Source of the DNA: Panicum virgatum
Taxonomy: Eukaryota; Streptophyta; Magnoliopsida; Poales; Poaceae
DNA length: 64,000 nucleotides
Direction of reading: 5' to 3'
Assembly (NCBI RefSeq): GCF_016808335.1
Contig: NC_053137.1
Location: 8,234,506-8,298,505, forward strand
The position numbers and the translations under genes are program-made. The notes beneath the pieces are model-generated. The model did not search any database. It had not been told where the DNA came from and saw only the letters and a list, made by a program, of their open reading frames with translations. Of the stretch, positions 43,214 to 54,269 are shown piece by piece. The stretch's first letter is position 1. The number at the start of each line of letters is the position of its first letter.

Positions 43214-45460
43214 TGAACAGCATGATCAGGTTCGCCAGGCCTCCGGCCGCAGCTGCAGCATCTGCATCGTTTGATCACAGTGAGACCTCGAGGTCTTGAG
43301 CCTTGGTGATTGACTGAAGAGAGACTTTCTGTGGTGACACACCTATCTGAAGGAGAATGCCAAGAAGTCTTCTTGTCCAAATCTATCTATTATCTTAATA
43401 CAACAGTGTTAAAAAAGCCACCACATTCGCCGAGAAGATCTAGAAATATCACGTTAATCCAAAAAAGAGAAGAATATACACCGTCGGATTTTATAAAGAT
43501 CTAACTGTCTGAACTAACACAAAGAGTCCATATCAAATAAAAGAGGGTCTAAAATTACCACATTAATTCAAAAAAAAAAGAAAAATGTACACCGTTGGAT
43601 ATTGTGAAGATCTAACGGTCCGAATTAACATAAAGAGTCCATATCGAATACGATCAATAAACATAATAAACATGTATGTTTGGGTGATGGGTTCAATTGG
43701 AAAGCTACTACTCCTTGACGAGATTGGCATGGGCATGTCTCTCGCCATCTACTTCCGCTTGCTGACCAGGCCCACCTCGGCCTCATTTCCATCACCTTCC
43801 TTCCTGAACACAGCCTGGCATGGCATGCACAACCTCGAGGCCTCAAGAGCTCTTCCTTCACTCCGTTACTGAGCTCCAGCTCCTCGGCTGGGAGAGCTCA
43901 GCCATGGGATTAGGCTTGGTTGGGTGCAGATGGAGAGGTAGGACAAATTAAAGGTGATCGATCTATCCCATCCTTATCAATTTTCTCATACAAAATAAAA
44001 AAAATTAGGAACTCCATGTACAACCCGTGTCGTGACCACACGAGCATAGTATTAATTGTTTGGTTTTCAATTAGGATTCGAAATGATTTGTTCGGATTCC
44101 GATTAGAATTCGGATTGACGGACATGGAATCATTACTTACTTTAGAAATAGTAGAGATAGAGATTCACATATATTTGGCAAGTCAAACAGATACCACTAA
44201 GAATTTAAAGGGGATATAACTATTAGTTGATCAAGATTGTAAACATACGTACTGCACAAACCAAAAATTCTAGGATGGCTACTTGACATAAATTAAGGAA
44301 GAATGCTAGGAGCATATTCTGGTGACATTGGCTTCAAGAATACCATTGATGATGTCGGAATAAACTGGTGGAGTAACTCACGTTCAACGGCTGACTGCCA
44401 CACGGGGTTGGATTAGCGGTGGAAATTGAGTAGAAAAAAAAAGCTATGTCCGCGATGATAATACGTGTCACTTAGAACGAAACACTATCATGGCCAAACA
44501 GCGGCGATTGGCAATGTCCCAGATGATTTCAATGTTGAACCTCTCCAGGTGCGCTGCGCCAAGCCAAGAGGCAAAACCATAGTTCACCCAGTCTAAATCT
44601 GCCTAGGCAAACGGCGATGAGCTCTTCCTCCCATATGATTTATATTTTAAACCTCTCCAGATGCACTGAGTCAAGTCAAGAGGTCATCATAGTCAGCCAG
44701 GCGGAATCTGCCTAAGAGCACGACAGCTTACCATATATGATACGTGTCCGCGAGCTTTGCCGAATACGCCACTTCTTGAAAATCTACGTAACAGATATCA
44801 GAAAGACGCTAACCATCATGAGATATTGGCAGCCGCATGGGCATCACACTACAACAAGCTACAATTTAAAATTTCAAAATTCTAAAAGAACAAGTCCATA
44901 TCCAATACAACATCAACCAAGAGACTAGCAATTATGTAATTATTATATCACGTTGATGAAGAGAGAAGAAGCTACAATTATATAAATATTATTTTCTAAT
45001 CAGATTGCTTTGCATCTTGATGAGAGAGAGGCCTAGATATATATAATCGGCTATTTTTTATCCTTACCACTTGCGATTACCTTGGTAGGCTTCAATAATG
45101 CCATCAAGATTGCAAGCAAAGACATACAAAACAGCTAGAAAATTGCGGATCGAAGGAGCTAACCATGGATGATGAGTCATAAACAACATGAATTGTTTGC
45201 GCAACAAATCAAGTTGATGATCTACCAAGCGAGCTTGCCACATACACAATTCAAGTGGAGACAATTGATTGATTGGCATAAGAGATCAAGCTGCAAGTTA
45301 AGGCAGAGCACAATTTTGAGAGTGACCAAGGGGAAAAAATATTGCATCTTCCATGTACACGCACAACTGAACTAAAACATAGAGGCTGCAAATCAACTAG
45401 GATCAAAAAGAAAATAGAGAAAAACGACAGCATGGCGTGGCTATGGTAGATATGTGATGT

Positions 45461-45649
45461 GAATTCAATCTAGTAGATGATAAAAGAGTGTTTGATGTCA
45501 AGAGGGTCAAAATAAAATCAGTTGATGATTATGGAGAAAACCAGTGCATTGACCTTGAAGAAGAATACAGTAACATTCGGAGAAGACCTCCACGGTCAAA
45601 AGATAGAAAACATGAGAGACAAGGGCAAAGAGATTTAGAAAGTAATTAG
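45461..45649 (+). other. Coding-like fragment in the Helitron, copy 2
   Basis: This is the same 62-codon frame as 31691-31879 (VDDKRVFDVKRVKIKSVDD, LEEEYSNIRRRPPRSKDR) ending in the same TAG. A few residues differ near the N-terminal end. No function is recognised. Confidence 0.35.
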
Positions 45650-46072
45650 AGAGTGCTCAACTTGGTGAGCTCAATGATAATGAATTTAAGGGAATGAGGG
45701 CACGACAAGGACAAGCTTTATGCCCTCATTTCGAAACCGAGACGTGATTAACTTAGTTGGAAGGTTGAGTATCACCCTAACACAGCCTAGCACTGTTATT
45801 GCTGCCGAGGCATGGCAATCACCACCAGCGATGTTTACGAAGCACCAAGATGGTGATGTCTCCATGTTAGTAAGCATTGTTATCGGTGGATGCCTGACGT
45901 GACGAAGGCTGGAAATTTTTTGGAGAGAAGAACGACAATGTAGTCATAGCGCGGTTGTGATCTAAACAATCAATTCATTCCAATATTTAGCATGTATGCC
46001 TATCTATAGCAAGATACATATCATGTTCCATGAGAGGGGAGGATGAAATACATCCTCAATGATTGCAGCATA

Positions 46073-46729
46073 CACTGCTAGAAAATCTAACATTTGTACC
46101 GGTCAGCAACCCCCGTTTAGTATCGGGCGGCTGACTGGTATCACTTGGTCGGTACTAAATGGCATGCCATTTAGTACCGGCCAAAACGCCCGGTACTAAA
46201 GTGATCGTTTAGTACCGGTCGGTAACACGGACCGGTACTAAATGGTTTTGCAGGCAAAAATTAAAGAAAAAAGGGATGAGCAGCTAGGAGGCCCCGCACA
46301 CGCATAAGTGTCCGTGCGCGGTCGCGAGGATTCGAACCCATGACCTCCGGCCTCGCGCGTTGCTTCTACCATCTTACCTATGCATCACATGTGACTGTGT
46401 GAGAGATACTTTCCTTTTGAACCAACCCATCGAGGACCATTTAGTACCGGGCCAAGTCACCGGCTGGTACTAAATGACGCATTTTAGTACCGGTCGGTGT
46501 TACCGGCCGGTACTAAATGGACGCGTCGTTTTAGTACCGGCCGGTAACACCGACCGGTACTAAAATACGACATTTAGTACTGGCCGGTGGCTTGGCCCGG
46601 TACTAAATTGGCTCTGAGGGCTTTCAAATTTGGACCCGATACTAAAATGGCATCGGGACAAGTTTAGTACCGGACCAAATTACAACCGGTACACACAGCC
46701 AGGGACGAATGAGGCATTTTCTGGTAGTG
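46073..46729. mobile_element. CACTA-type non-autonomous element, copy 2 (uninterrupted)
   Basis: It runs CACTGCTAGAAAAT to ATTTTCTGGTAGTG, with ATA at 46070-46072 and 46730-46732. At 657 bp it shows the pre-insertion state of the AGTAC site that carries a solo LTR in copy 1. Many TTTAGTACCGG and CCGGTACTAAA motifs are present, plus an internal tRNA-like GGATTCGAACCC. Confidence 0.9.
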
Positions 46730-47489
46730 ATAGTGGCCAAAATTCCTAGGAGCAATAGAGACAGAAGAGAGGGACAAAAGCACAAGCGTGTTTGAGACCT
46801 CTCCACTCCATATATACTTTCAACTCCAGTTAAAAAACTCGATGGTGAAGTATCTACATTGAAGCACTCTTACCTGCCAAATCCAAGAAAATGTACCAAG
46901 AGAAGTCTCAATCTCTATAATAAAATGTACCAAGAGAAGTCTGCATCTCCAAAGCTTGGTAGAGTTGGAGTATTTGGTAGGTAGTGCACAACATGGTCCC
47001 TGAAAATGTGGAGTGGCTACAAAAGAGGGTCTTTTTTTGCAAGCACAACTGTTAATTTGTTGATGTTGTCACGTAATTATTGGTGCAAAATTTAAAGGTG
47101 CATCAACTATGGGACAAAGAGTAGGAAATTATGGAGATGTAGCAATTGGAAATCGGAGAACAAAGAAAAGAAAAGGAGGTATTTGCACACGATGAGCACT
47201 AAAGAGGATGCATCCAATTCTCATAACGGTATCAATTGAAATTGAAAAACAAATTTTTAAAGAGGATGCATCCAATTCTCATAATGATGAGCACCCACCT
47301 AGATCTTCTTTTAAAATTCAATTATAATTTATCACCGGTCATAACAAAAACTCAAAAATATACATCATTAGCCAAAAATTTTAAATGTATATTTATGTTA
47401 ACAATATAAAATATTATGAAATAAAAAACTTAATTTTTAGATTAAAAGATGCTAGCTACCCACTCTATTTGCGCGGGCCACCTTGCTAG

Positions 47490-48375
47490 TTCCAACGTAC
47501 TCCAATGATGTCGGATTTGGGATGTCCAATGAAGGGGGACTCAGATGATTGTCAATTTATTTCTGAACTACGCAACCTATCTGGATGAGGGGAAACACAT
47601 TTTTCCTTAATTATGTTCTTCTACTTTGTTTTGTGCTAGTTATTTGGAGGAATTTTCTATTTTTTTTGTGTGGTTGCAATGTTCTTGCTGAAATATAATT
47701 AATGTGCTATGAGTTACTTGGGTGTCAAACCATCCGCATTTGTTCTTGGAGGAAATATTTGTCTCAACCCAAACAATTGAGCCTAACACAAAAATATGGA
47801 AGAGTGAACCTTTTAAGTGCTATTTTGGCAAAATCATTAGTGTTTCCATTGCTATTGAATTAGCAAACCATTAGATTTGGAACAACCTTTTTGACCCAAC
47901 GGACTAAAGTTATATTTCCGTTTCATTGGAATTATGATTATCTATAGATCTAACTCTTTCTTTCGTGTCTGTAAGTATGGAGTGCATTTAAACTAAAATA
48001 ATTTCTTTAGTATGCTAATATACATAATTTGTTTAGAATTTACACGGAACTCTTTCATTGGTGTAAAAGAACGAGCCTATTAAATTCTTTACCGTATTGA
48101 CAAGTTGCTTAATTCTGATGACATCCAGAGATAATAATAGAGCGAATAATTAAAAGTGTACTCCTCTATTTATAGTATGTGCTTGCTAAGAAGTAAGAAG
48201 TGGTAGAAGACTTTGGACTCCGTGAAGGCATAAACCCATCCAATCCTATTTTACAACTTTGCCACCAGTGATGGACCAATGGGCCCCACTTTGTAGACCG
48301 CTTCCTTCCCCACTGGGTCCACTCCGGTTTCCACTAGTCGGAAGCACTCGCCAAGTGATAAGCTCGGAGTAAGCC
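47490..48375 (+). promoter_or_regulatory. Orphan promoter/5' flank of the At4g14100-like family, copy 2
   Basis: Counterpart of 36971-37856. It ends CTCGGAGTAAGCC directly before a complete SINE. After the SINE's right target copy the sequence passes into further intergenic DNA, not a coding exon, so the gene that belonged to this promoter has been deleted. Confidence 0.75.
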
Positions 48376-48665
48376 TTTTTTTTAGATTACAATGTACAAC
48401 GCAGACACTCACAACGCACGCACACTCACACCCTATGAATACAAGTATATAAACCCTACCCCTATGAGCATCTTCGAAGACTGAGCCGGCAAATCCTCGA
48501 GATTGACGAAGTCACCACAGGCGCCTCGCTGTCGACAGGAATGTCACTTACCACTGAATGCACAACGCCGTTAAATTTCAGAATATTCGCTCCCATGGAG
48601 AGTCGAACCCAGAACCTCAAGTGCTACCGAGACTCTTATAACCACTAGGCTATAGGCCCTTTCGC
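48376..48665 (-). mobile_element. tRNA-derived SINE, 290 bp, 16-bp TSD
   Basis: On the minus strand it begins GCGAAAGGGCCTATAGCCTA, with an A-box-like TAGCCTAGTGGTTA, a B-box-like GGGTTCGACTCTCC, and an A-rich tail (T8 at 48376 on the plus strand). The target copies AAGCTCGGAGTAAGCC (48360-48375) and AAGCTTGGAGTAAGCC (48666-48681) differ by one base. It is inserted into the 5'-UTR-proximal end of the orphan promoter. Confidence 0.9.
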
Positions 48666-48681
48666 AAGCTTGGAGTAAGCC

Positions 48682-49185
48682 TATCTAGATAAATTGTAAA
48701 GTGATGATGAATCGCACATGATTGTCAATTTATTTCTGAACTAGTCAACCAATCTGGATGTGGGGTGGGGGCTCATTTATGTTCTTCTACTTGTTTTGTG
48801 CTAGTTATCCGGGGAATTTTTCTATTATGTAGTTGCAATGTTCATGCTGAAGCAATAAAAACATCTCCAACAATAATTACTATTTATATCTCCTACTTTT
48901 TTTAATATGGGCTCTTACTATTTTCTGGAACTATGATTTTTGCTTCAACTCGAGGAACAATCTCTACATTTTAACCCCTACTCTCCTATGATACGCAGAA
49001 CCCACCCATCAGGGTTTAATCCATATTTTCTTACTTTTTTTCTCCTTTCCCCACCTGACACATCTCTCTCACGGTCTCACCTCTCCCCCCGACACATCTC
49101 TCTCTAGCCTGCCGGCGTCGCTCCTGCACGACACCCGCAGTGGGACGACTAGGGGGTGCGGGTGCTACAGCTATAGGAGGGGCCC
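48682..49185. other. Flank of gene copy 3 (part) and unclassified AT-rich sequence
   Basis: From about 48700 to 48850 the sequence matches the orphan promoter flanks (GATTGTCAATTTATTTCTGA). After that it has ACATCTCCAACAATAATTAC, a MULE-like end, and a GC-rich patch. A possible opposite end (CTGCAACAGGGCC) is near 50187, but the pairing is weak. Confidence 0.4.
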
Positions 49186-49510
49186 GGGCCTGTTTGGTTT
49201 GGTTGTGCTAAAGTTTAGCACAATTTTGACCACTAATTATAAATATTAAATAAAGTGTAATTATAAAATTACCTCCATAACCCCTGCACTACTTCGCGAG
49301 ACGAATCCAATAAAGCCTTTGACCGCACAATTAGAGGATGGTTACTGTAGCATCACTGCAGCCAATCATCGATTAATTACCGTCATTAGATTCGTCGCGA
49401 AAAGTTACACTCATCTGCAAAAAAAAATTATAAATAAACTCCGTTTAGTACTCCATGCATGGGGATTAGCACAAATCACTATTCATTTAGCACAACAAAC
49501 CAAACGGCCC
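49186..49510. mobile_element. MITE, GGGCCTGTTTGG family
   Basis: GGGCCTGTTTGGTTTGGTTG at the left and CAACAAACCAAACGGCCC at the right are inverted repeats. The interior has GCGAGACGAATCC and TTCGTCGCGAAAAG, which are internal sequences commonly seen in grass MITEs. The target duplication is unclear. Confidence 0.7.
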
Positions 49511-49777
49511 GATGATAAAAGGAAGCAATTCCTAGGGTCGGCTCAGAAACCATCACAAGTGGGAAATGCAAAGTGAATTGGCTGCGATTAGCTAGACCGA
49601 TCACCTCGGGTGGTCTTGGCATCCTGCATCTTGGGAAATTCGCAAGAGCTTTTGAGATTGTGATGGTTGTGGTGTGAATGGATGATAACCAGAAGATGCA
49701 AGCCGGCCCGGATATTCCTTTGCAATGCCACGGACAAGCGGCTTTTTGCGGCTGCGACCTCCATTAACGTGAGAAAT

Positions 49778-50077
49778 CTTACTGCCTTACTTTGGAATAT
49801 CTGGAAGCGCCGCAATGCTCTGGTTTTCAGACTTGAAGAGGAATCTTGCGCCTTCACCTTGCGCCGCTGCTCAGCCGATCTCCAGCTCTGGCGACACAGG
49901 GTGCAAGACCGGCGCGCTAAGCTCTGTCTGGATGCTTGGAGCTCTTTCTTATGTAATTAATGTAATTAGTTTTAATTTTTGTTCCTAGTGTTTTTTCTCT
50001 TCCTTGCCAGCCCCCTCTATTTTTTGGCAATATATGGTTCAGGCTGGCCCAAAGGGCCTGCCGTAGTTTCGGTCAAA
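49778..50077 (+). mobile_element. 5'-truncated LINE 3' end, 15-bp TSD
   Basis: ATTAACGTGAGAAAT is duplicated at 49763-49777 and 50078-50092. The insert encodes the C-terminus of a plant L1-type reverse transcriptase ORF: LLWNIWKRRNALVF, CSADLQLWRHR, then a stop, followed by a short 3' UTR. An open frame starting at 49667 runs into it, but its N-terminal part is host sequence. Confidence 0.8.
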
Positions 50078-50092
50078 ATTAACGTGAGAAAT

Positions 50093-50670
50093 GGTGAAAA
50101 GATTTCATTTTAGCATAGTGCATGGGTACAGAGAAGGCGACCTTGCTCCAAATCTCTTTACTATTTCGAGGAAAAATAATAGATCGCTGCAACAGGGCCT
50201 TACTTGAAAACAAGTGATGGATCCGCGACCTCAACCTTCACCACCCAGGTTGGGTGTTTTGGAGTAGAGTGCTCCCAACAGGAAGCAATCCTCCCAGTTT
50301 GTTAAAAAAGAAGGACCATCTGCATTTTGTTCATGGAGAAAATATTTGTCCCAATCCAGACAGTTGAGCCTAATTAACATAAAAATATGGATGAGTGAAC
50401 CTTTGGTGCTACTTTGGTGAAACCATTAATGTTTCCGTTGCTATTGAATTAGCAAACCATTAGTCTTGGAACAACCTTTTTCTTACAACGGACTAAAGTT
50501 ATACTTCCCCTTTCCTTGAAATTATGATTATCTATACATATTTCTTTTCTGTCTGCAAATATGGAGTGTTTTTAAACTAAAATAATTTCAAGTATGCTAA
50601 TGTACATAATTTGCTTAAAACTTACTCTATACAGAACCTTTTCATTGGTGCAAAAGAACGAGCCTAGTAC
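50093..50670. other. Flank of gene copy 3, homologous to the orphan promoter regions
   Basis: From about 50300 the sequence (TTGCTATTGAATTAGCAAACC, written here only to 20 bases: TTGCTATTGAATTAGCAAAC) aligns with 37215-37560 and 47740-48070. The first 200 bases are unclassified. Confidence 0.55.
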
Positions 50671-50833
50671 CTACTCTCTTCTTCCACTTTTATAAGGTAT
50701 AGTATAACATGACACGGTATTCCAAATAACACTTTGATTATTTATGTAGACAGCGTATCCTATGGAAACCAGTTATCTTGTGCAAACTTTGAAAACTCCA
50801 ATCACAACCTTTGAATGGGCATCCAATGGATAG

Positions 50834-51113
50834 TGTGACACCCCCGGCCCTAGGGTTAATTGGATTAATAGGATACTCAAACCAATAAATTGCAACTTTT
50901 TTTCGAAAGTCGATCTCCAAAGAACTCCGAGGTTAAGCGTGCTTGGCCCGGAGCAATTTGGGGATGGGTGACCGACCGGAAAGTTCTTTCTAGGTGCGCA
51001 CGAGTGAGGACAAAGTGTGTAGAAAAGACGTGTATTGGTCTGTGAGAGCAGTCTATGTCCTAGAAAGCTGCCAGATGTAAGCGGGCCTGGCCTCGGAGTG
51101 GCGGGACGTTACG
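50834..51113 (+). mobile_element. Cassandra-type solo LTR with 5S rRNA-like core, 5-bp TSD
   Basis: It starts TGTGACACCCCCGGCCC and ends GGGACGTTACG (the final A of TTACA apparently mutated). GATAG is duplicated at 50829-50833 and 51114-51118. The core AACTCCGAGGTTAAGCGTGC and GATGGGTGACCGACC are recognisably 5S rRNA, though upstream and spacer segments differ from a functional 5S gene. Confidence 0.92.
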
Positions 51114-51428
51114 GATAGGGGTGGAGGTGAGACAATTTTGCAAATAACCACCCGCAATTAGCCTTGTTAATCTCATTTTTTTTTGAAGGTCTAATCTCAT
51201 TTTTTGCAACTCAACCCCTGCAGCAATCCCATCCGGCGCGCCCTGGGACGCGTTGTCCGCGTCGATTCGTTTCGACTACGCCTCCCGTGATTCAAGACGC
51301 TGCCACCGCCCAGTCAATCGCCAGATGCCGCAGGCCGCGAACGCGATGGAGCCCGGCAACGCCATGGAGTCTGCGATCAAGTATGCGCCCGTGCGTCCGA
51401 CGACGCCATGGCTTCCGGCGCGCGTGTT

Positions 51429-51606
51429 AACGCCGCCTACCTGCAGTGCGTATTCCAGGAGGAGGACGCCGAGGACCACCGCGGCATCAACCTGAACAAG
51501 GACCTACCTGATGGCCATCGAGGGGGGCGCGCTCAAGGCCAACATCACGGCCATCGGGCCCCTGGTGTTGCCCACCTAGGACAAGCTGCTGTTCGTGCTC
51601 CGCCTT
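51429..51606 (+). pseudogene. Captured 3-ketoacyl-CoA synthase (KCS) fragment
   Basis: The frame reads NAAYLQCVFQEEDAEDHRG and INLNKDL, then after a frame change LMAIEGGALKANITAIGPL and VLPT-stop-DKLLFV. In KCS enzymes (ER elongases of very-long-chain fatty acids) this is the CVYQEEDxxGxxGxSLSKDL / LMAIAGxALKxNIT / GPLVLPxSEQLLF region. A 4-bp tandem ACCT duplication (GACCTACCTGATGG) causes the shift and a TAG breaks the second half. It lies between the long TIRs of the MULE, so it is a transduplicated, dead fragment. Confidence 0.8.
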
Positions 51607-52308
51607 CCTCCTGCTGCTTGTCTGCTGATGAAGCTCATCACGGCCATGAAGCTGCCGCTCTTTGTTCTTTGTGCCGATCACCGTCGACGCAATGTACTTG
51701 CCATTGGCATTAAATCAATGTCCCCGGCCATGCTACACTCCGTCGCCACCGCGCACGCGATGGTGTGAAGCCTCCCCCGCCCCCCAGCGCGCGCCGGAGA
51801 AGGGCTGTGCCGGCGACTCGCGGGCGGGCGAGCAACAGGCAACTCGCGAAGGGCTGGCGGCGCGGCGAGAAACGAAGGGGCGGCGGGCGACGACGACGTC
51901 GTGTGAGTCCCGCGAGGACGACGGCGTCTACGATTCGCTGGGCGGCGGCGGCAGCGTCGTCTTGAATCGCGGGAGACGGATTCAAAACGAAGTGACACGG
52001 ACGACGTGTCCCAGGCGCCGGACGGGGTTGCTGCGGGGGTGATTTGCAAAAAAAAACAAGATTAGCGAGGCTAATTACGGGCAGTTATTTGCAAAATTGT
52101 TCCACCCCCCTATCCATTGGATGGCCATCCAACGGTCTTGATTGAAGTTTCCAAAGTTTGCACAGGACAACTGGTTTCCATAAAATACGCTGACATTCAT
52201 GTATCATATATCTTATCATTGGTTACAAACTTATAATCATGGTAAAATATATTTGATTTCGAATCCAATAATATAAAGTTTATATTATAAAAATAAAAAA
52301 TTAGCGGT

Positions 52309-52630
52309 CATTATTGGTCAAAGATAACAAGTTTGAATCTTGATATGCGTGTGCACCTTATAAAAATGAAAGAAGAGAGTAAATTCTTTACCATATTGGC
52401 AAATTATTTAACTTTGATCACATCTAGAGATAATAGTAGAACGAATAATTAAAAGTGTACTCAACAATCATTATTGGTTAAAGATAGCAAAGTTTGAATC
52501 TCAATATACGTGTGCGCCTTATAAAAATGGAAGGGGGAGTAAATTCTTTACCGTATTGACAAATTGTTTAATTTTGATCACATCTAGATATAATAATAGA
52601 GCGAATAATTAAAAATATACTATATTATTT
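52309..52630. repeat. ~160-bp tandem duplication spanning the Stowaway end and host flank
   Basis: CATTATTGGTCAAAGATA at 52309 recurs as CATTATTGGTTAAAGATA at 52469. Each unit holds the right end of the Stowaway MITE, then host sequence (TAAATTCTTTACC...GAATAATTAAAA). It occurred after the MITE insertion. Confidence 0.85.
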
Positions 52631-52634
52631 ATAG

Positions 52635-52870
52635 CATATGATCACTAAAAATGATTTGTGGTCTGGTTTGCCGACTTTGGATTCGCATAAACCCATCCAA
52701 TCCTATTTTACAACTTTGCCACTGGTGATGGACCAGTGGGCCCCACTTTGCAGACCGCTTCCTTCCCCACTGGGCCCACTCCTGTTTCCACTGGTCGGTA
52801 AGCATTCGCCAAGCGATAAGCTCGGAGTAAGCCGCAACAGCCGCCGCTGTCGCCGCCGCCGTCGCCTCTC
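52635..52870 (+). promoter_or_regulatory. Proximal promoter/5' UTR of gene copy 3
   Basis: GCATAAACCCATCCAATCC through CTCGGAGTAAGCC is shared with the two orphan promoters; here it continues into CGCAACAGCCGCC and the start codon. A CCAAT box-like CATCCAATCC lies near 52696. No convincing TATA box was found at a standard distance. Confidence 0.55.
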
Positions 52871-54096
52871 ATGCTTCTCCCGCTCCTCCTCCTCCTCCTC
52901 GCCGCCGGATCCTTCTCTGCGGCCAATGCCAAGTCCACAGCGCCGTCCGCCGCCGCCGGCTCCCCCGCCCCGGTGCCGACGCCGTGGCCGGAGCAGTTCC
53001 ACGCGGTGGTCTTCACCAACCTCACGGAGAGCGGCGGCCGGCTGCAGCTGATCGACCTCTACTACGACTGGCCCAACGGCCGCAACCTCAACCTCATCCA
53101 CAACCAGCTCTCCGGCGACCCGACCTACGACGTCGAGTGGACCAACGGCACCTCCTACTACTTCGACTCGGGCTCCTGCCGCACCATGCGGTTCCCCGTG
53201 GGGCTCCTGCCGCCGGACTGGCTCGCCGACGGCGCCGTGTACCTCGGCCGCGAGCACGTCGACGGCTTCGACTGCCACCTGTGGACAAAGGTCGATTTCA
53301 TCTGGTACTACGAGGAAGTCGCCACCGGCCGCCCCGTCCGCTGGAATTTCTTCAATGGTAGCTACCACATGCAAATTCCATCTAGATATTATTTCGCTTG
53401 TTAATTCAGCGCCGCAGATTTCCAGTACCTTGACTCTGACAGTGTACAGGTTCTGCTCTGCACTTCGTAGGGATGCAGTCTGAAAATTCCAATTTTTTTG
53501 AATAGTTTTTTCCTTGATGCAGCAGTGGTATGGCATATCTGTAGTTTCGTCGTGCGGGATGCAGTCTGAATTCCTCCAATTGTTTTGTTTCTTGATCTGG
53601 ACACTTGTCACTCTGTTTTTTTTTCTGCAGTCTAACATTTCTGCATTTCTTCAGACTTCAGTGTAACTGATTCATTCAGCAGTACACAGTTCTGTGATTT
53701 TTTAGTACACAGATGCATCTAGAGTCCACCGATTCCACAGTTTCTTGATTGGGGTCGGCGGATTGCTACTAATCTAGTCGTTATGCTTGCCTCATTGCAG
53801 TCTCTGCTTTTCTGAAACGCGAATTTCTGATTGCAGTATCATTTTTTCCACTTCTGCAGTACTTGGTTGATGCAGCAGTATGACCATTTTTATGCTCGTG
53901 TTTCCCAGGGATGCAGCAGCATGTGATGAGCTTTGAGGTGGGAGGAGTGCTGGAGGACTCCATGTGGCAGGCACCGGCTTACTGCTTCAATGCCGACACA
54001 GCGAATTTGGCTGCAGATGGAGTTGATGTGATGAATAGCCTGATGAGGTTCGCGGGGGCTCCAGCTGCAGCTATAGCTGCATCATTTGACCAGTGA
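52871..54096 (+). CDS. At4g14100-like secreted protein, copy 3 (full-length family member)
   Basis: Exons 52871-53357 and 53909-54096 (GT-AG, phase 1) encode 224 residues. A hydrophobic N-terminus ([19 protein letters not shown]) is a signal peptide. Landmarks: [95 protein letters not shown], then [20 protein letters not shown] and YCF. The C-terminus [20 protein letters not shown] and a stop is intact, unlike copies 1 and 2. Length fits the plant family whose Arabidopsis members are annotated as glycosyl-group transferases; I cannot confirm any catalytic activity. The 551-bp intron is much longer than the 97-bp introns of copies 1 and 2. The protein should be secreted or lumenal, with possible N-glycosylation at NLT and NGT. 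It is the most credible functional member of the cluster. Confidence 0.9.
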
Positions 54097-54269
54097 GAGA
54101 TTTTCTTAGGGTTGGCTGATGAGAGGCTTTCCCAACGGCGATATGCTGATCCATTCTGCTCCTTAGTCACACTGTTCTTCTTGAACCCTGTTGTTATGTG
54201 TAGTAACAGCCATTCCGCGTCATGGGAATTTGATGAGTTGTGGCCACTATTCTCTTGTTCGGGGATGCA

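Larger units (their letters stand above)
43382..47489 (+). mobile_element. Non-autonomous Helitron, copy 2
   Basis: It has the same ends as copy 1 (A|TCTATC...CTAG|T); the 3' hairpin is decayed (CCCACTC against GCGCGGG). At 4108 bp it represents the element without the solo LTR. It lies 168 bp after the gene stop, the same relative position as in copy 1, so the insertion predates the segmental duplication. Confidence 0.82.
38047..48558 (+). repeat. Tandem segmental duplication, copy 2 (10.5 kb)
   Basis: This is colinear with copy 1. It lacks the solo LTR but has a 1747-bp insertion at 40472-42218. Minus this insertion and its 14-bp duplication the unit is about 8.75 kb, within ~20 bp of stripped copy 1. 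The left edge is GTG plus eight T (38047) matching 26033. The right edge lies within the intact SINE. The first 2.4 kb (38047-40457) are the sixth unit of the 18-28 kb repeat family. Confidence 0.93.
50749..52194. mobile_element. Mutator-like element with long TIRs (Pack-MULE), 9-bp TSD
   Basis: Inverted arms begin GACAGCGTATCCTATGG and, complemented, GTCAGCGTATTTTATGG. With the Cassandra LTR removed they extend about 300 bp per side (through GCAAATAACCACCC / GCAAATAACTGCCC and TTGAATC..GAGACG). The 9-bp target copies ATTTATGTA (50740-50748) and ATTCATGTA (52195-52203) differ at one base. The centre carries a KCS gene fragment. No transposase is present. Confidence 0.88.
50674..52379. mobile_element. 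Stowaway MITE carrying nested elements, TA TSD
   Basis: CTCTCTTCTTCCACTTTTAT at the left mirrors ATAAAAATGAAAGAAGAGAG at the right. TA flanks both ends (50672-50673, 52380-52381). The empty site is seen in the orphan promoter at about 37557. Without the MULE it would be about 250 bp. Confidence 0.85.

Noticed and set aside
48595..48665. tRNA gene on the minus strand
   Set aside because: A and B boxes are present but belong to the head of a SINE with a 16-bp target duplication and a poly(A) tail; no intact cloverleaf was traced.
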